Source: CAVQGZ01 sp942491665 (GTDB lineage: Bacteria; Actinomycetota; Actinomycetes; Jiangellales; Jiangellaceae). From it: 64,000 nt of DNA. The notes beneath the pieces were generated by a model. It was given only the letters and a program-made list of their open reading frames with translations, was not told the origin of the DNA and made no database searches. Shown piece after piece: positions 17,362-26,923 of the stretch; the first letter of the stretch is position 1, and every line of letters begins with the position of its first letter. The translations under genes and the position numbers were made by a program. The stretch covers positions 248,001 to 312,000 of the forward strand of contig CALOBR010000001.1 of the NCBI GenBank assembly GCA_942491665.1, in the 5' to 3' direction.

Positions 17362-18503
17362 CCGACACGCGCTCCCCCGGTGCCGAGCTGATCGCCGCGA
17401 CCACCGCGGCCATGCCCGACCCCGACCCGGCCATGCGGCAGGCCGCGCTGGACCGCTGGGACGCGCTGGCGAAGCCGCCCGGCTCCCTCGGTCGGCTGGA
17501 GAAGCTGGGCGCGTGGATCTGCGCCGCGCAGGGCGTGTGCCCACCCGAGCCGCTGCGTGACGTCCGAGTGGTCGTGTTCGCCGGCGACCACGGAGTCGCC
17601 GCATCCGGGGTGTCGGCGTACCCCTCGACGGTGACCGCCTCGATGGTGCGCACGATGGCGGCCGGTGGGGCCGCGGTCAACGTCTTCGCCCGGCAGGTCG
17701 GGGCGCAGGTGTCGGTCGTCGATATGGCGGTGGACGCCGACCTCGACGACCTCGCACCGAGCGTGACGCGGCACAAGGTGCGACGCGGCACAGGGTCGAT
17801 CGACCGCGAGGACGCCATGAGCCTCGACGAGTCGATCAGGGCCTTCACCGCAGGGCGGGCGGTGGCCGACGAGGCAGCCGACTCCGGCGCCGACCTGCTG
17901 GTCGTCGGTGACATGGGCATCGCCAACACCACGCCGGCCACCACCTTGGTCGCGCTGCTGACCCGCAGCGAGGTGATCGACGTCGTCGGTCGGGGCACCG
18001 GCATCGACGACGTCACCTGGATGCGCAAGACGGCCGCCGTCCGCGACGCGGTGTACCGCGGCCGGACCCGCCTCGCCGACCCCTTGGACCTGCTGGCCGC
18101 GGTCGGCGGGCCCGACATCGCCGCCATGGCCGGCTGCGTGACCCAGGCGGCGCTGCGGCGCACCCCGGTGGTGCTGGACGGGCTGGTGAGCACCACGGCT
18201 GCCCTGGTCGCCCAGCGGGTGTCGTTCAAAGCCCCGCGATGGTTCGTGGCCGGCCACCGCTCCACCGAGCCCGCGCACGGCAAGGCCCTGGAGCGGCTTG
18301 GTCTCGAGCCGCTGATCGACGCGTCGATGCGGCTCGGCGAGGGCACGGGGGCGCTCACGGCCGTCCCCATGGTGCAGGCGGCAGCGGCGCTGCTACGCGA
18401 GATGTCGCTGCTCAGCGACGTCGTCCCGGCCGCTGTCGGCTCGACCGAGGGAGAGCTCAGTGCGACGACTGAAGAGGATCGGCCAGCTCCAGCATCGTCC
18501 TGA
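17358..18503 (+). CDS. cobT: Nicotinate-nucleotide--dimethylbenzimidazole phosphoribosyltransferase (CobT)
   Basis: 381 residues. It makes alpha-ribazole phosphate, the lower ligand donor, from dimethylbenzimidazole and nicotinate mononucleotide. Family features: KPPGSLGRLEKLGAWI near the N-terminus, FAGDHGVAASGVSAYP, GDMGIANTTPA and the catalytic Glu in RLGEGTGAL. GTG at 17358 overlaps the S-component stop. Its presence in the uptake operon suggests that imported, incomplete corrinoids are finished in the cell with CobU and CobS. Its 3' end overlaps the convergent esterase gene by 47 bases. Confidence 0.96.
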   Translation: MTDTRSPGAELIAATTAAMPDPDPAMRQAALDRWDALAKPPGSLGRLEKLGAWICAAQGVCPPEPLRDVRVVVFAGDHGVAASGVSAYPSTVTASMVRTMAAGGAAVNVFARQVGAQVSVVDMAVDADLDDLAPSVTRHKVRRGTGSIDREDAMSLDESIRAFTAGRAVADEAADSGADLLVVGDMGIANTTPATTLVALLTRSEVIDVVGRGTGIDDVTWMRKTAAVRDAVYRGRTRLADPLDLLAAVGGPDIAAMAGCVTQAALRRTPVVLDGLVSTTAALVAQRVSFKAPRWFVAGHRSTEPAHGKALERLGLEPLIDASMRLGEGTGALTAVPMVQAAAALLREMSLLSDVVPAAVGSTEGELSATTEEDRPAPASS

Positions 18504-19518
18504 ACGACGTGGCCACGCCGACCGTGGCGTCGTGGGCGGCCCGGTTGATGCCCACCGTGTTGAAGAACCCGTGAATCAGTCGCGGCACCCGTCGCAGCAC
18601 GACCGGGACGCCGACGGCGCGCATCGCCCGCGCGTAGGCCTCGCCGTTGTCACGCAGCACGTCGAAAGCGGCGGTCACCACCATGGCCGGCGCCAGCCCG
18701 GTGAGGTCGTCGGCCAGCAGCGGCGAGAGCCGGGGATGGCTTCGGTCGGTGTCGCCGGCGTAGTGGTCGACGAACCAGGTGGTGTCGGCCTCGGTCAAGA
18801 AGTAGCCGTCGGAGAACTGGTCGATGGACGGAAAGCGGTTGACCATGTCAGTCGCCGGGTAGGCCAGCAGCTGCGCCGCCGGGCCCTGTCGCCCGCGGCG
18901 GTCCTGGCACACCACCGCCGCGAGCGTCGCGCCTGCGCTGTCGCCGCCTACGGCCACCCTGGTCGGGTCGGCCCCGAGCTCACGGACGTTGGCGCGCGCC
19001 CAGTCGAACGCCGCTGTCGCGTCGTCCGGCGCCGCCGGAAAGGGGTGCTCGGGTGCGAGCCGGTAGTCCACCGAGAGCACGTTGAGGTCGCCGTAGCGGC
19101 AGAGCATGCGGGCCGGTTGGTCGGCGCTGTCGAGGTCGCCGAGCACGAAGCCGCCCCCGTGGAACCACACCAGCAGCGGCTGCGGGCTGTTCAGCCCGTG
19201 GCCGAAGGGGACGTAGTGGCGCGCCGCCAGCGGTCCGTCGGCACCGGCGATGGTCAGGTCGTACACCGCGCGCACAGGAGTGGGCGGGCCCGACATGACG
19301 GCGGCGCTGCGCCGGGTCTCCTCGCGCCGCTCGGCGACGTCGGTCGGACGACGCTCGGACCTGCGGTTCCAGAACTTCAGACCCAGGTGCAGCTGGTCGT
19401 CGAGCACCGAGCCGTCGACCACTCCGGGCGCCCCGCCGGCCAGCACATGCAGCACGCGGGCCGGGACCCACCCGGCCATCCGTGCCGCGCGGTACTGGGC
19501 CCGGTCACCCCATGACAT
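18457..19518 (-). CDS. Alpha/beta hydrolase, hormone-sensitive-lipase group
   Basis: 353 residues. The HGGG oxyanion motif (WFHGGGFVLGD), the nucleophile elbow GDSAGATLA, and later Asp and His (FDVLRDNGEAY; RLIHGFFN) give a complete catalytic triad of the HSL/BD-FAE esterase group. No signal peptide, so a cytosolic esterase acting on small or medium acyl esters is likely; substrate unknown. The ATG at 19518 has GAGG eight bases upstream; a GTG at 19551 is the alternative. Confidence 0.9.
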   Translation of the reverse strand: MSWGDRAQYRAARMAGWVPARVLHVLAGGAPGVVDGSVLDDQLHLGLKFWNRRSERRPTDVAERREETRRSAAVMSGPPTPVRAVYDLTIAGADGPLAARHYVPFGHGLNSPQPLLVWFHGGGFVLGDLDSADQPARMLCRYGDLNVLSVDYRLAPEHPFPAAPDDATAAFDWARANVRELGADPTRVAVGGDSAGATLAAVVCQDRRGRQGPAAQLLAYPATDMVNRFPSIDQFSDGYFLTEADTTWFVDHYAGDTDRSHPRLSPLLADDLTGLAPAMVVTAAFDVLRDNGEAYARAMRAVGVPVVLRRVPRLIHGFFNTVGINRAAHDATVGVATSFRTMLELADPLQSSH

Positions 19519-19578
19519 CGGCCGCCTCGACCCCACCTGCCTTGCCGTCACGTACTCAACAGTAACCAGGGGCGGTGG

Positions 19579-20673
19579 TCAGGCCGGCGAGGTCTGGACG
19601 AACGGGGGCTTGGTAACAACGAATGCACCCGGTCGGCCTCGGACGTCGACCGTCACGGCGTCGCCGTCGACCACGTCGGCGTCCAGGAGCGCGAGCGCGA
19701 TGCCGACCCGCAGGCTCGGCGAGAAGGTGCCGCTGGTGACCACGCCGACCACGGTGGCGTCGCCGGAGCGCACCGTCATGCCCGGACGCGGGATCGAGCG
19801 ATCCTGGGCGAGCAGGCCCCGCAGCACTTGGCGCGGGCCGGCGGCACGCTCAGCAACGAGGGCGGTCTTGCCGACGAATGAGGGCTTGTCCCAGCCGATC
19901 GCCCAGCGCAGCCGGGCCTGCACCGGCGTGATGTCGAGCGACAGGTCTTGCCCGTGCAGCGGGTAGCCCATCTCGGTGCGCAGCGTGTCGCGGGCGGCCA
20001 GCCCGCACGGGGCGATGCCGACCCCCTCCCCCGCGCGCAGCAACGCGTCCCAGACCGACGCAGCGATCTCGGCCGGCACGAGCAGCTCGTAGCCGTGCTC
20101 GCCGGTGTAGCCGGTGCGACACACCGTCACGTCCGCGCCCTGCCACCGGGCGTGCTCGAAGGCCATGTAGCCCATCGACGCCGGCAGACGCAGCTCGCGC
20201 ACCACCGCCGCGCTGCCCGGCCCCTGCACGGCGAGCACAGCCACGTCGCGGTGCCGGTCGCTGACCGTGACCCCGGCGGGCGCCGCCTCGGTGAGCCGGC
20301 GGACGACCTCGGCGCTGTTGGCTGCGTTAGGCACCAGGCGGAGCTGGGTCGGGTCGTCCACGTACACGATCAGGTCGTCCACGACGCCGCCGGACTCGGT
20401 GCAGCACAGGCTGTACTGGGCCTGGCCGGCACCGATGCGAGCGAGGTCGTTCGTCAGCACCTCGTTCACCAGGTCGGCCGCCCCGGGGCCGGTGACGTCC
20501 ACGGTGCCAAGGTGGCTGACGTCGAAGACACCGACACCGCCACGAACCGCCGAGTGCTCCTCGATGACGCCGCTGTACTGCAACGGCATCTGCCAGCCGG
20601 CGAACTCGGCCATGCGCGCGCCGAGCGCGAGGTGCCGGTCGTGCAGGGGCGAGCGGATCAGTTCGTCGGCCAC
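19579..20673 (-). CDS. gcvT: Aminomethyltransferase GcvT (glycine cleavage T protein)
   Basis: 364 residues. It transfers the methylene group from the lipoylated H protein to tetrahydrofolate. It opens with the family's SPLHDRHLALGARMAEFAGW, followed by GGVGVFDVSHLG, DDLIVY, a central CRTGYTGEHGYEL and GLAARDTLRTEMGYPLHG. GTG at 20673 is chosen because of a TAGTGT box eight bases upstream. No gcvP or gcvH adjoins it, but lipoate genes are found 10-13 kb away. Confidence 0.96.
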   Translation of the reverse strand: MADELIRSPLHDRHLALGARMAEFAGWQMPLQYSGVIEEHSAVRGGVGVFDVSHLGTVDVTGPGAADLVNEVLTNDLARIGAGQAQYSLCCTESGGVVDDLIVYVDDPTQLRLVPNAANSAEVVRRLTEAAPAGVTVSDRHRDVAVLAVQGPGSAAVVRELRLPASMGYMAFEHARWQGADVTVCRTGYTGEHGYELLVPAEIAASVWDALLRAGEGVGIAPCGLAARDTLRTEMGYPLHGQDLSLDITPVQARLRWAIGWDKPSFVGKTALVAERAAGPRQVLRGLLAQDRSIPRPGMTVRSGDATVVGVVTSGTFSPSLRVGIALALLDADVVDGDAVTVDVRGRPGAFVVTKPPFVQTSPA

Positions 20674-20681
20674 GGACCGCC

Positions 20682-20711
20682 ACACTAGAGTCCTGCCGCC
20701 ACGATTACCCT
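20682..20711. promoter_or_regulatory. Divergent -10 boxes for gcvT and pepA
   Basis: TAGTGT on the minus strand (20682-20687) serves gcvT and TACCCT on the plus strand (20706-20711) serves pepA, each eight bases from its GTG start. Confidence 0.5.
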
Positions 20712-20719
20712 CGACCGTC

Positions 20720-22214
20720 GTGACCGACGCCCGCGCCACCGCCCGCGTGACCGACTCCGCCCCCGCCGACACCGTCGCCGACGTGCTCGTCGTGCTCGTC
20801 CGCCCCGCTGCCGATGGCCCCGGGGTGCGGCTGCTGGACGGCACCGGCCTTCCCGAGCAGGCCGGTATCGACCTGACCGCGGCACTCGCGTGCCGTGGGG
20901 GCCGGTGGGGGGACCGACGAGACCACGCGCGTGCCGGCGCCGGTCGGTGTCGCTGCCGCGACGGTTGTCGCCGTCGGTGTGGGCCGCGGTGACGCCGCCA
21001 GGCACGAGGTTCTCCGGCGCGCGGGCGGTGCAGCCGCGCGGGCCCTCGGCGGTGTCGACAGCGCCGCGCTCGCGCCCGCCACCGCCGACCCCGCGCTCGT
21101 CGCCGCGCTGGCTGAGGGCACGCTGCTCGGGTCCTACTCCTTCACTGCGTTCCGCTCCAGCAGCGGCAAGGCCCCGCTGGGTGAGGTCGTGGTGCCCCAG
21201 GTCGACGGGCTCGACCTCGCGTCTGTCAGCACCGTCGCTGCCGCCGTGCACCGCGCCCGGGACTGGGTCAACACTCCCCCGGGTGACCTGCCCCCCGCCG
21301 CCTTTGCCGACGAGATCGCCGCAGCGGCAGGTGCCGTCGGCATCGACGTCGAGGTGCTCGACGAGACCGCGCTCGCCGACGGGGGCTACGGCGGCATCGT
21401 CGGCGTCGGCCAGGGCTCGGCGAACCCACCGCGGCTGGTGCGCCTCGCCTACCGCCCCGAGGGAGCGACCGCTCACCTGGCCGTGGTCGGCAAGGGCATC
21501 ACCTTCGACTCCGGGGGCCTCTCGCTCAAGCCGGGCGAGGCGATGATTGGCATGAAGACCGACATGAGCGGTGCTGCGGCCGCCGCGGCAGCCGCCATCG
21601 CCGTCGCCGAGAGCCAGCTGCCGGTGAACCTCACCGTGTACACCGCGCTGGCCGAGAACATGCCGTCCGGGTCGGCCATCCGACCCCAGGACGTGCTGCG
21701 CATGTATGGCGGGACGACCGTGGAGGTGCTCAACACCGATGCCGAGGGCCGCCTGGTGATGGCAGACGCGCTCGTGCGCGCCGCCGAGGACTCCCCCGAC
21801 CTGCTCGTCGACATCGCCACCCTGACCGGGGCGTGCATGGTCGCGCTGGGCATCCGCGTCGCCGGGCTGATCTCCGACGACAGCGGGGCGGTCGCGCAGG
21901 TCGCCACCGCCGCCGAGTCCGCCGGCGAGGCGGTCTGGCCGCTGCCGATCCCGGAGGAGATGCGCGCGAAGCTCGACTCGCCGGTGGCTGACATCGCCAA
22001 CATCGGCAACCGGTACGGCGGGGCCCTGCAGGCCGGCGCGTTTCTCAAGGAGTTCGTCGCCGACGGGCTGGCGTGGGCGCACCTCGACATCGCTGGGCCT
22101 GCGCGCAACACCGAGGGCCCCTACGGCTACACCCCCAAGGGCGGCACGGGCTTCGGCGTGCGCACCCTGGTCGCCCTCGCCGACGCCCTGTCCCAGGACG
22201 CCCCGTCCCAGTAG
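20720..22214 (+). CDS. pepA: Leucyl aminopeptidase (PepA, M17), frame interrupted near the N-terminus
   Basis: A cytosolic two-metal aminopeptidase. The catalytic half is intact in one frame: GKGITFDSGGLSLKP, MKTDMSGAAA, NTDAEGRLVMADAL and PYGYTPKGGTGFG. The first 57 codons from the GTG at 20720 (VLVVLVRPAADGPGVRLLDG) lie in another frame and join the rest at about 20890-20915 if one base is skipped there, within G-rich runs. Without that correction, translation could start only at the internal GTG 20895 and would lose part of the N-terminal domain. A base-calling error is the simplest explanation. Confidence 0.85.
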
Positions 22215-22219
22215 GCGAC

Positions 22220-22318
22220 GTACCTCGATCCCCACAATCGTCCCTCGACGCGGCAAGCGATGGCGCAGAAGCCCAGGTGAGATCACGCCTCAGCTGGCGA
22301 ATGTGGGCTTTCGCGTAC
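22220..22318. repeat. Dispersed palindromic element, copy 1
   Basis: The left arm (22220-22240, ends ATCCCCACAATCG) and right arm (22298-22318, starts CGAATGTGGG and ends GTAC) form an imperfect inverted repeat around 57 bases. Closely similar arms occur at 38056-38165. It lies just after pepA and before the convergent gene. Confidence 0.65.
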
Positions 22319-22362
22319 GCGGCGGCACGGTGACGGTGGCCCCGAGCCCGACGCGAGCGAGC

Positions 22363-22683
22363 TCACCGGCCTTGGCGGGCGTTCCAGTCGCGCATGCGCT
22401 GCGGGTACCCGACGACGGCGGCCTCGTACACCGGCATCGACAGCTGCTTGCCCAGCTCGCGGGCAGCGTCGGGGCCGGCGATGCGACGCCGGGTCCACTC
22501 CCCGTCGTGCGCCACGAGCACAACCGTCGTGCCGGTCATGGCGGTGCGCGGCTCGACGAACGCCTCGACGCCGCGACGCGACGTCGCGAACTCCTTGAGG
22601 TGCTCCAGGTCACCCTTGTCCGCAGCCCGGTCCAGACTGCCGGGTGCCTGCGCAGGCTTGCTGCGCCGACGCCAGAACGCCAT
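22363..22683 (-). CDS. Conserved actinobacterial hypothetical protein
   Basis: 106 residues, soluble, basic N-terminus (MAFWRRRSKP). Internal motifs such as GDLEHLKEFATSRRGVEAF, TVVLVAHDGEWTRRRI and YPQRMRDWNAR match a small family commonly found beside lpd in actinobacteria. No function known; an oxidoreductase label sometimes given to it has no support in the sequence. GGAGGGA precedes the ATG. It is divergent from lpd. Confidence 0.85.
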   Translation of the reverse strand: MAFWRRRSKPAQAPGSLDRAADKGDLEHLKEFATSRRGVEAFVEPRTAMTGTTVVLVAHDGEWTRRRIAGPDAARELGKQLSMPVYEAAVVGYPQRMRDWNARQGR

Positions 22684-22802
22684 GTGATCCCTCCACCTTC
22701 TCCGGCGCCCACGGTAGCCGCCGGAGCCCATTTCGACTCACGCGAGGCGGGCGCGGAGACTAAGGTCTCGACGGACGCCAGACGACAACGATGGGAGACC
22801 TG

Positions 22803-24176
22803 GTGACGACCTTCGACATCGTCGTGCTCGGTGGTGGCAGCGGCGGATACGCCTGTGCTCTGCGCGCCGCGCAGCTCGGCAAGTCCGTCGCCCTCATCGA
22901 GCGGGACAAGCTTGGTGGAACGTGCCTGCACTACGGATGCATCCCGACCAAGGCGCTGCTGCATGCGGCCGAGGTTGCTGACGAAGCACGCCACGGCCCC
23001 GACGTGGGAGTCAAGAGCTCGCTCGAGGGCATCGACATGGCCGGGGTCAACTCGTACAAGGACGGCGTCATCGCCCGCCTCTACAAGGGGCTGCAGGGCC
23101 TGGTGAAGAGCCGCAAGATCACCTATGTCGAGGGCAGCGGCCGGCTCGTCGCCCCCAACGCCGTCGAGGTCGACGGCACCCGCTACGAAGGCGCAGCCGT
23201 GGTGCTCGCGACCGGGTCGTACGCGCGCACCCTGCCGGGGCTGGAGATCGACGGCGAGAAGGTGCTCACCAGCCTCGAGGCGCTGCGGCTCGACCACGTC
23301 CCGCAGCGGGTCGTCGTGCTCGGCGGGGGCGTGATCGGCGTCGAGTTCGCCAGCGTGTGGCGCTCGTTCGGGTCTGAGGTCACTGTCGTCGAGGCACTGC
23401 CCCGACTGGTCCCGGCTGAGGACGAGGCGTGCTCGAAGGCGATGGAGCGGGCCTTCCGCAAGCGCAAGATCGCGTTCAAGACCGGCGTGCGGTTCTCCGG
23501 CGTCGAGCGCACGGACGCCGGCGTCACCGTCTCGTTGGAGAACGGCGACACTATCGAGGCCGACATCTTGCTCGTAGCCGTCGGCCGCGGCCCGAACACC
23601 GCCGACATGGGCTACGAGGAGGTGGGGGTCGCCATGGATCGCGGCTTCGTCCCCACCGATGAGCGGCTGCGCACCAACGTGGCCGGCGTGTACGCCGTGG
23701 GTGACATCGTCCCGGGCCTGCAGCTCGCCCACCGCGGTTTTCAGCAGGGCATCTTTCTCGCCGAGGAGCTCGCCGGGCTCAACCCGGTGCCGATTGACGA
23801 GACCGCGATCCCACGCGTCACGTACTCCGAGCCCGAGGTGGCCTCCGTCGGGCTCACCGAGGCCGAGGCCGTCGAGCGCTACGGCAAGGACAGGGTCGAG
23901 GCGCTGCAGTATGACCTGGCCGGCAACGGCAAGAGCCAGATCCTCAAGACCGCCGGCTTCATCAAGCTCGTCCGCGAGAAGGACGGCCCCGTCGTCGGTG
24001 TGCACATGGTGGGCAGCCGCGTCGGCGAGCTGATCGGCGAGGCGCAGCTGATCTACAGCTGGGAGGCACTGCCCAGCGAGGTCGCCCAGCTCGTCCACGC
24101 CCATCCGACCCAGAGCGAGGCCATGGGCGAGGCGCATCTGGCGTTGGCAGGGAAACCACTGCACGCGCACGGTTAG
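22803..24176 (+). CDS. lpdA: Dihydrolipoyl dehydrogenase (E3)
   Basis: 457 residues. It re-oxidises dihydrolipoyl groups of 2-oxoacid dehydrogenases and the glycine cleavage system, passing electrons to NAD. FAD-binding VVLGGGSGGYACALRAA, the redox pair GGTCLHYGCIPTK (Cys41-Cys46), a second Rossmann motif VVVLGGGVIGVEFAS, and the C-terminal His-Glu in HAHPTQSEAMGEA are visible. GTG at 22803 is preferred because GGGAG lies just upstream; an ATG at 22791 lacks a binding site. sucB follows after 90 bases. Confidence 0.96.
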   Translation: MTTFDIVVLGGGSGGYACALRAAQLGKSVALIERDKLGGTCLHYGCIPTKALLHAAEVADEARHGPDVGVKSSLEGIDMAGVNSYKDGVIARLYKGLQGLVKSRKITYVEGSGRLVAPNAVEVDGTRYEGAAVVLATGSYARTLPGLEIDGEKVLTSLEALRLDHVPQRVVVLGGGVIGVEFASVWRSFGSEVTVVEALPRLVPAEDEACSKAMERAFRKRKIAFKTGVRFSGVERTDAGVTVSLENGDTIEADILLVAVGRGPNTADMGYEEVGVAMDRGFVPTDERLRTNVAGVYAVGDIVPGLQLAHRGFQQGIFLAEELAGLNPVPIDETAIPRVTYSEPEVASVGLTEAEAVERYGKDRVEALQYDLAGNGKSQILKTAGFIKLVREKDGPVVGVHMVGSRVGELIGEAQLIYSWEALPSEVAQLVHAHPTQSEAMGEAHLALAGKPLHAHG

Positions 24177-24266
24177 CCTCACCACCAAGCGGCTCCGCCA
24201 TCACCGGCGACAACCGCCCGGCACGACCCCCGGCTCCACGACAGTCACGACAGAGAGGCCACCGGC

Positions 24267-26023
24267 ATGGCAACCCCCGTCACTCTCCCTCAGCTCGGCG
24301 AGAGCGTGACCGAAGGAACGGTCACCCGATGGCTGAAGCAGCCCGGCGAGTCGGTGGACATGGACGAGCCGCTGCTGGAGGTGTCCACCGACAAGGTCGA
24401 CACCGAGATCCCCTCGCCCGCTGCGGGCGTGCTGCTCGAGATCAAGGTTCCCGAGGACGAGACCGTGGAGGTCGGGGCCGAGCTGGCGCTCATCGGCGAG
24501 CCCGGCGAGGCGCCGAGCGGCGCCGCTGACAGCGCTCCCGCTGCGCCGGCCCCGGCTGCCGAAGCCGCCGGCTGAGCCGGAGCCGGCGCCGGCTGCACCC
24601 GCGGCACAGACGCCCCCGGCCGCCCCCGCCCCCAGTGGCGGCGCGACTGGCCAGGAGGTGACCCTCCCCCAGCTTGGTGAGAGCGTGACCGAGGGCACCG
24701 TCACCCGCTGGCTGAAGGAGGTCGGCGACACGGTCGAGGCCGACGAGCCGCTGCTGGAGGTGTCCACCGACAAGGTCGACACCGAGATCCCCTCCCCGGC
24801 TGCCGGTGTGCTGCTCGAGATCAAGGTTCCCGAGGACGAGACCGTCGAGGTGGGTGCCGCGCTGGCTGTCATCGGCGAGCCCGGGTCGCAGGCGTCCGCT
24901 GCGCCGCACGCGGCCCCTGCCGCGGGCCCCCGCGGCACCTCCGGCGCCCACGGCGGCCCCGGCGCAGGCTCCTGCGCCGACGGCCAGCGCGCCCCCCTCG
25001 CAACCGGCCAAGCCGGCACCCGCACCAGCCGCGGCGCCCGCTGCAGCCAGCGGGAGCGCCGACGGCCCGTCCCCCTACGTGACCCCCCTCGTGCGCAAGC
25101 TCGCCGCCGAGCACGGTGTCGACCTCGCCTCGCTCACCGGCACCGGTGTCGGCGGGCGCATCCGCAAGCAGGACGTGCTCGCCGCCGCGGAGGCCGCCAA
25201 GACCGCTGCACCGCCGGCCGCCGCTCCCGCTGCGACGGCAGCACCCAGCGCCCCTGCGTCTGCGCCCAAGGCTGCCAAGGCGCCGGCTGTGCCGTCGGAG
25301 CTGCGGGGCACGACGCAGAAGATGTCGCGCCTGCGCCAGGTGATCGCCGACCGCATGGTCGAGTCGCTGCACGTCTCCGCGCAGCTGACCACCGTCGTCG
25401 AGGTCGACATGACCCCGGTGGCCGCGCTTCGCGCCAGGGCGAAGGCCGACTTCGAGGTGCGTGAAGGGGTCAAGCTGTCGTTCCTGCCGTTCCTGGCGAA
25501 GGCGGCACTCGAGGCGCTCACCGTGTACCCGGCGCTCAACGCGACCATCGACCTGGAGAGCAAGCAGGTGACCTACTCCGACGCCGAACACCTCGGCGTC
25601 GCGGTCGACACCGACCGTGGTCTGCTGGTGCCCGTCATCCGCGACGCCGGCGACCTGAACATCGCCGGGCTCTCGCGCAAGATCGCCGACCTCGCCCAGC
25701 GCACGCGCACGAACAAGATCACGCCCGACGAGCTGTCCGGGGGAACGTTCACCCTCACCAACACCGGCAGCCGCGGCGCCCTGTTCGACACCCCCATCAT
25801 CAACCAGCCGCAGACCGGCATCCTCGGCACCGGCGCGATCGTGAAGCGGCCGGTCGTCGTGCCGGACGCCTACGGCACCGACTCCATCGCGGTGCGGCAG
25901 ATGATGTACCTGGCCCTCACCTACGACCACCGCCTCGTGGACGGCGCGGACGCGGCGCGGTTCCTGACCGCGGTCAAGAGCCGGCTCGAAGAGGGCGCCT
26001 TCGAGGGCGACCTCGGGCTGTAG
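24267..26023 (+). pseudogene. sucB: Dihydrolipoamide acyltransferase E2 (SucB type, two lipoyl domains), two frameshifts
   Basis: The product would be the E2 core of 2-oxoglutarate dehydrogenase or a related complex. Lipoyl domain 1 (24267 to about 24520) and lipoyl domain 2 (about 24652-24890) each carry STDKVDTEIPSP with the lipoylated Lys. A peripheral-subunit-binding domain (YVTPLVRKLAAEHGV, from about 25078) and the catalytic domain ending YDHRLVDGADAARFL follow. The three parts lie in three successive frames. The shifts fall in the Ala/Pro linkers at about 24541-24575 and 24905-24945, each corrected by skipping one base. All domains are intact, so this is probably a working gene with sequence errors; if real, it is broken. 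Confidence 0.85.
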
Positions 26024-26026
26024 TCG

Positions 26027-26923
26027 ATGCAGATCGCAGTAGCCGGGTCGTCCGGCTTCATCGGCGGGGAGCTCCTTCCTCGGTTGCGATCGGCCGGGCA
26101 CGACGTGCTGCGTCTGGTGCGCCGGCCGGCCGCACGTGCGGACGAGGTGTCGTGGAACCCGGGCGCCGGCACGATCGACCTCGACCGGCTCGGTTCGGTG
26201 GACGCCATCGTCAACCTGGCCGGGGCCGGGGTGGGCGACCGCCGCCGCACCGAGGCGTACAAGAAGGTGCTCTACGACAGCCACGTGGGGTCGGCTCAGG
26301 TGCTCGCCCGGGCCGCCGCTGAGCTGGCGCCGACCCTGCGGACGCTCGTCAGCGCCGGCTCGATGGGCTACTACGGCAACGACACGCACGGTCGTCGGCT
26401 GGTCGAGGACTCCGCCGCCGGCTCGGACTTCTTGGCCCGCATCCTCATCGACAAGGAGCAGGCGACCACCGTCGCCGCCGAGGCCGGGGTGCGCGTCGTG
26501 CTGCCGCGGCTCACCCTGGTGATGGGCTCGGCGGGCAGCACCATGGGACGGCGGCTGCTCCCCTTGGCCAAGGTCGGCCTGCTCGGCCCGCTCGCCGGGG
26601 GGCGCTCGATCTGGCCCGTCGTGTCGGTGCAAGACACAGCACGAGCCATCGAGCACATGCTGACGAACGACGAGATGTCCGGGCCCTACAACGTGTCGGC
26701 GCCGGAGATGACCACAAACGGGGAGTTCACCCGGCTGATCGGCGAGGCCGTCCACCGCCCGACGGTCATCCCGGTTCCCAAGTTCGCCCTGACGATCGTC
26801 CTCGGTGAGTTCGCCGACGACGTGCTGGCCGACTTCAACGTCGACCCGCAACGCCTCATCGACACCGGGTTCACGTTCGAGCACCGAGACGCCGAAGCCG
26901 TCGTCGCAGCGTCGATGCTCTAG
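26027..26923 (+). CDS. TIGR01777-type epimerase (SDR39U1-like)
   Basis: 298 residues, an atypical short-chain dehydrogenase. The Rossmann motif IAVAGSSGFIGGELLPRL opens the protein; NLAGAGVGDRR, SAGSMGYYGN and a C-terminal DUF1731-like segment (PVPKFALTIVLGEFADDVL) are typical. Substrate unknown. It starts three bases after the sucB stop, an arrangement seen in other actinobacteria, and overlaps the end of the convergent pseudokinase gene by four bases. Confidence 0.93.
   Translation: MQIAVAGSSGFIGGELLPRLRSAGHDVLRLVRRPAARADEVSWNPGAGTIDLDRLGSVDAIVNLAGAGVGDRRRTEAYKKVLYDSHVGSAQVLARAAAELAPTLRTLVSAGSMGYYGNDTHGRRLVEDSAAGSDFLARILIDKEQATTVAAEAGVRVVLPRLTLVMGSAGSTMGRRLLPLAKVGLLGPLAGGRSIWPVVSVQDTARAIEHMLTNDEMSGPYNVSAPEMTTNGEFTRLIGEAVHRPTVIPVPKFALTIVLGEFADDVLADFNVDPQRLIDTGFTFEHRDAEAVVAASML

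Noticed and set aside
20641..20673. Glycine riboswitch before gcvT.
   Set aside because: The promoter box allows no 5' leader, and no aptamer core is visible.
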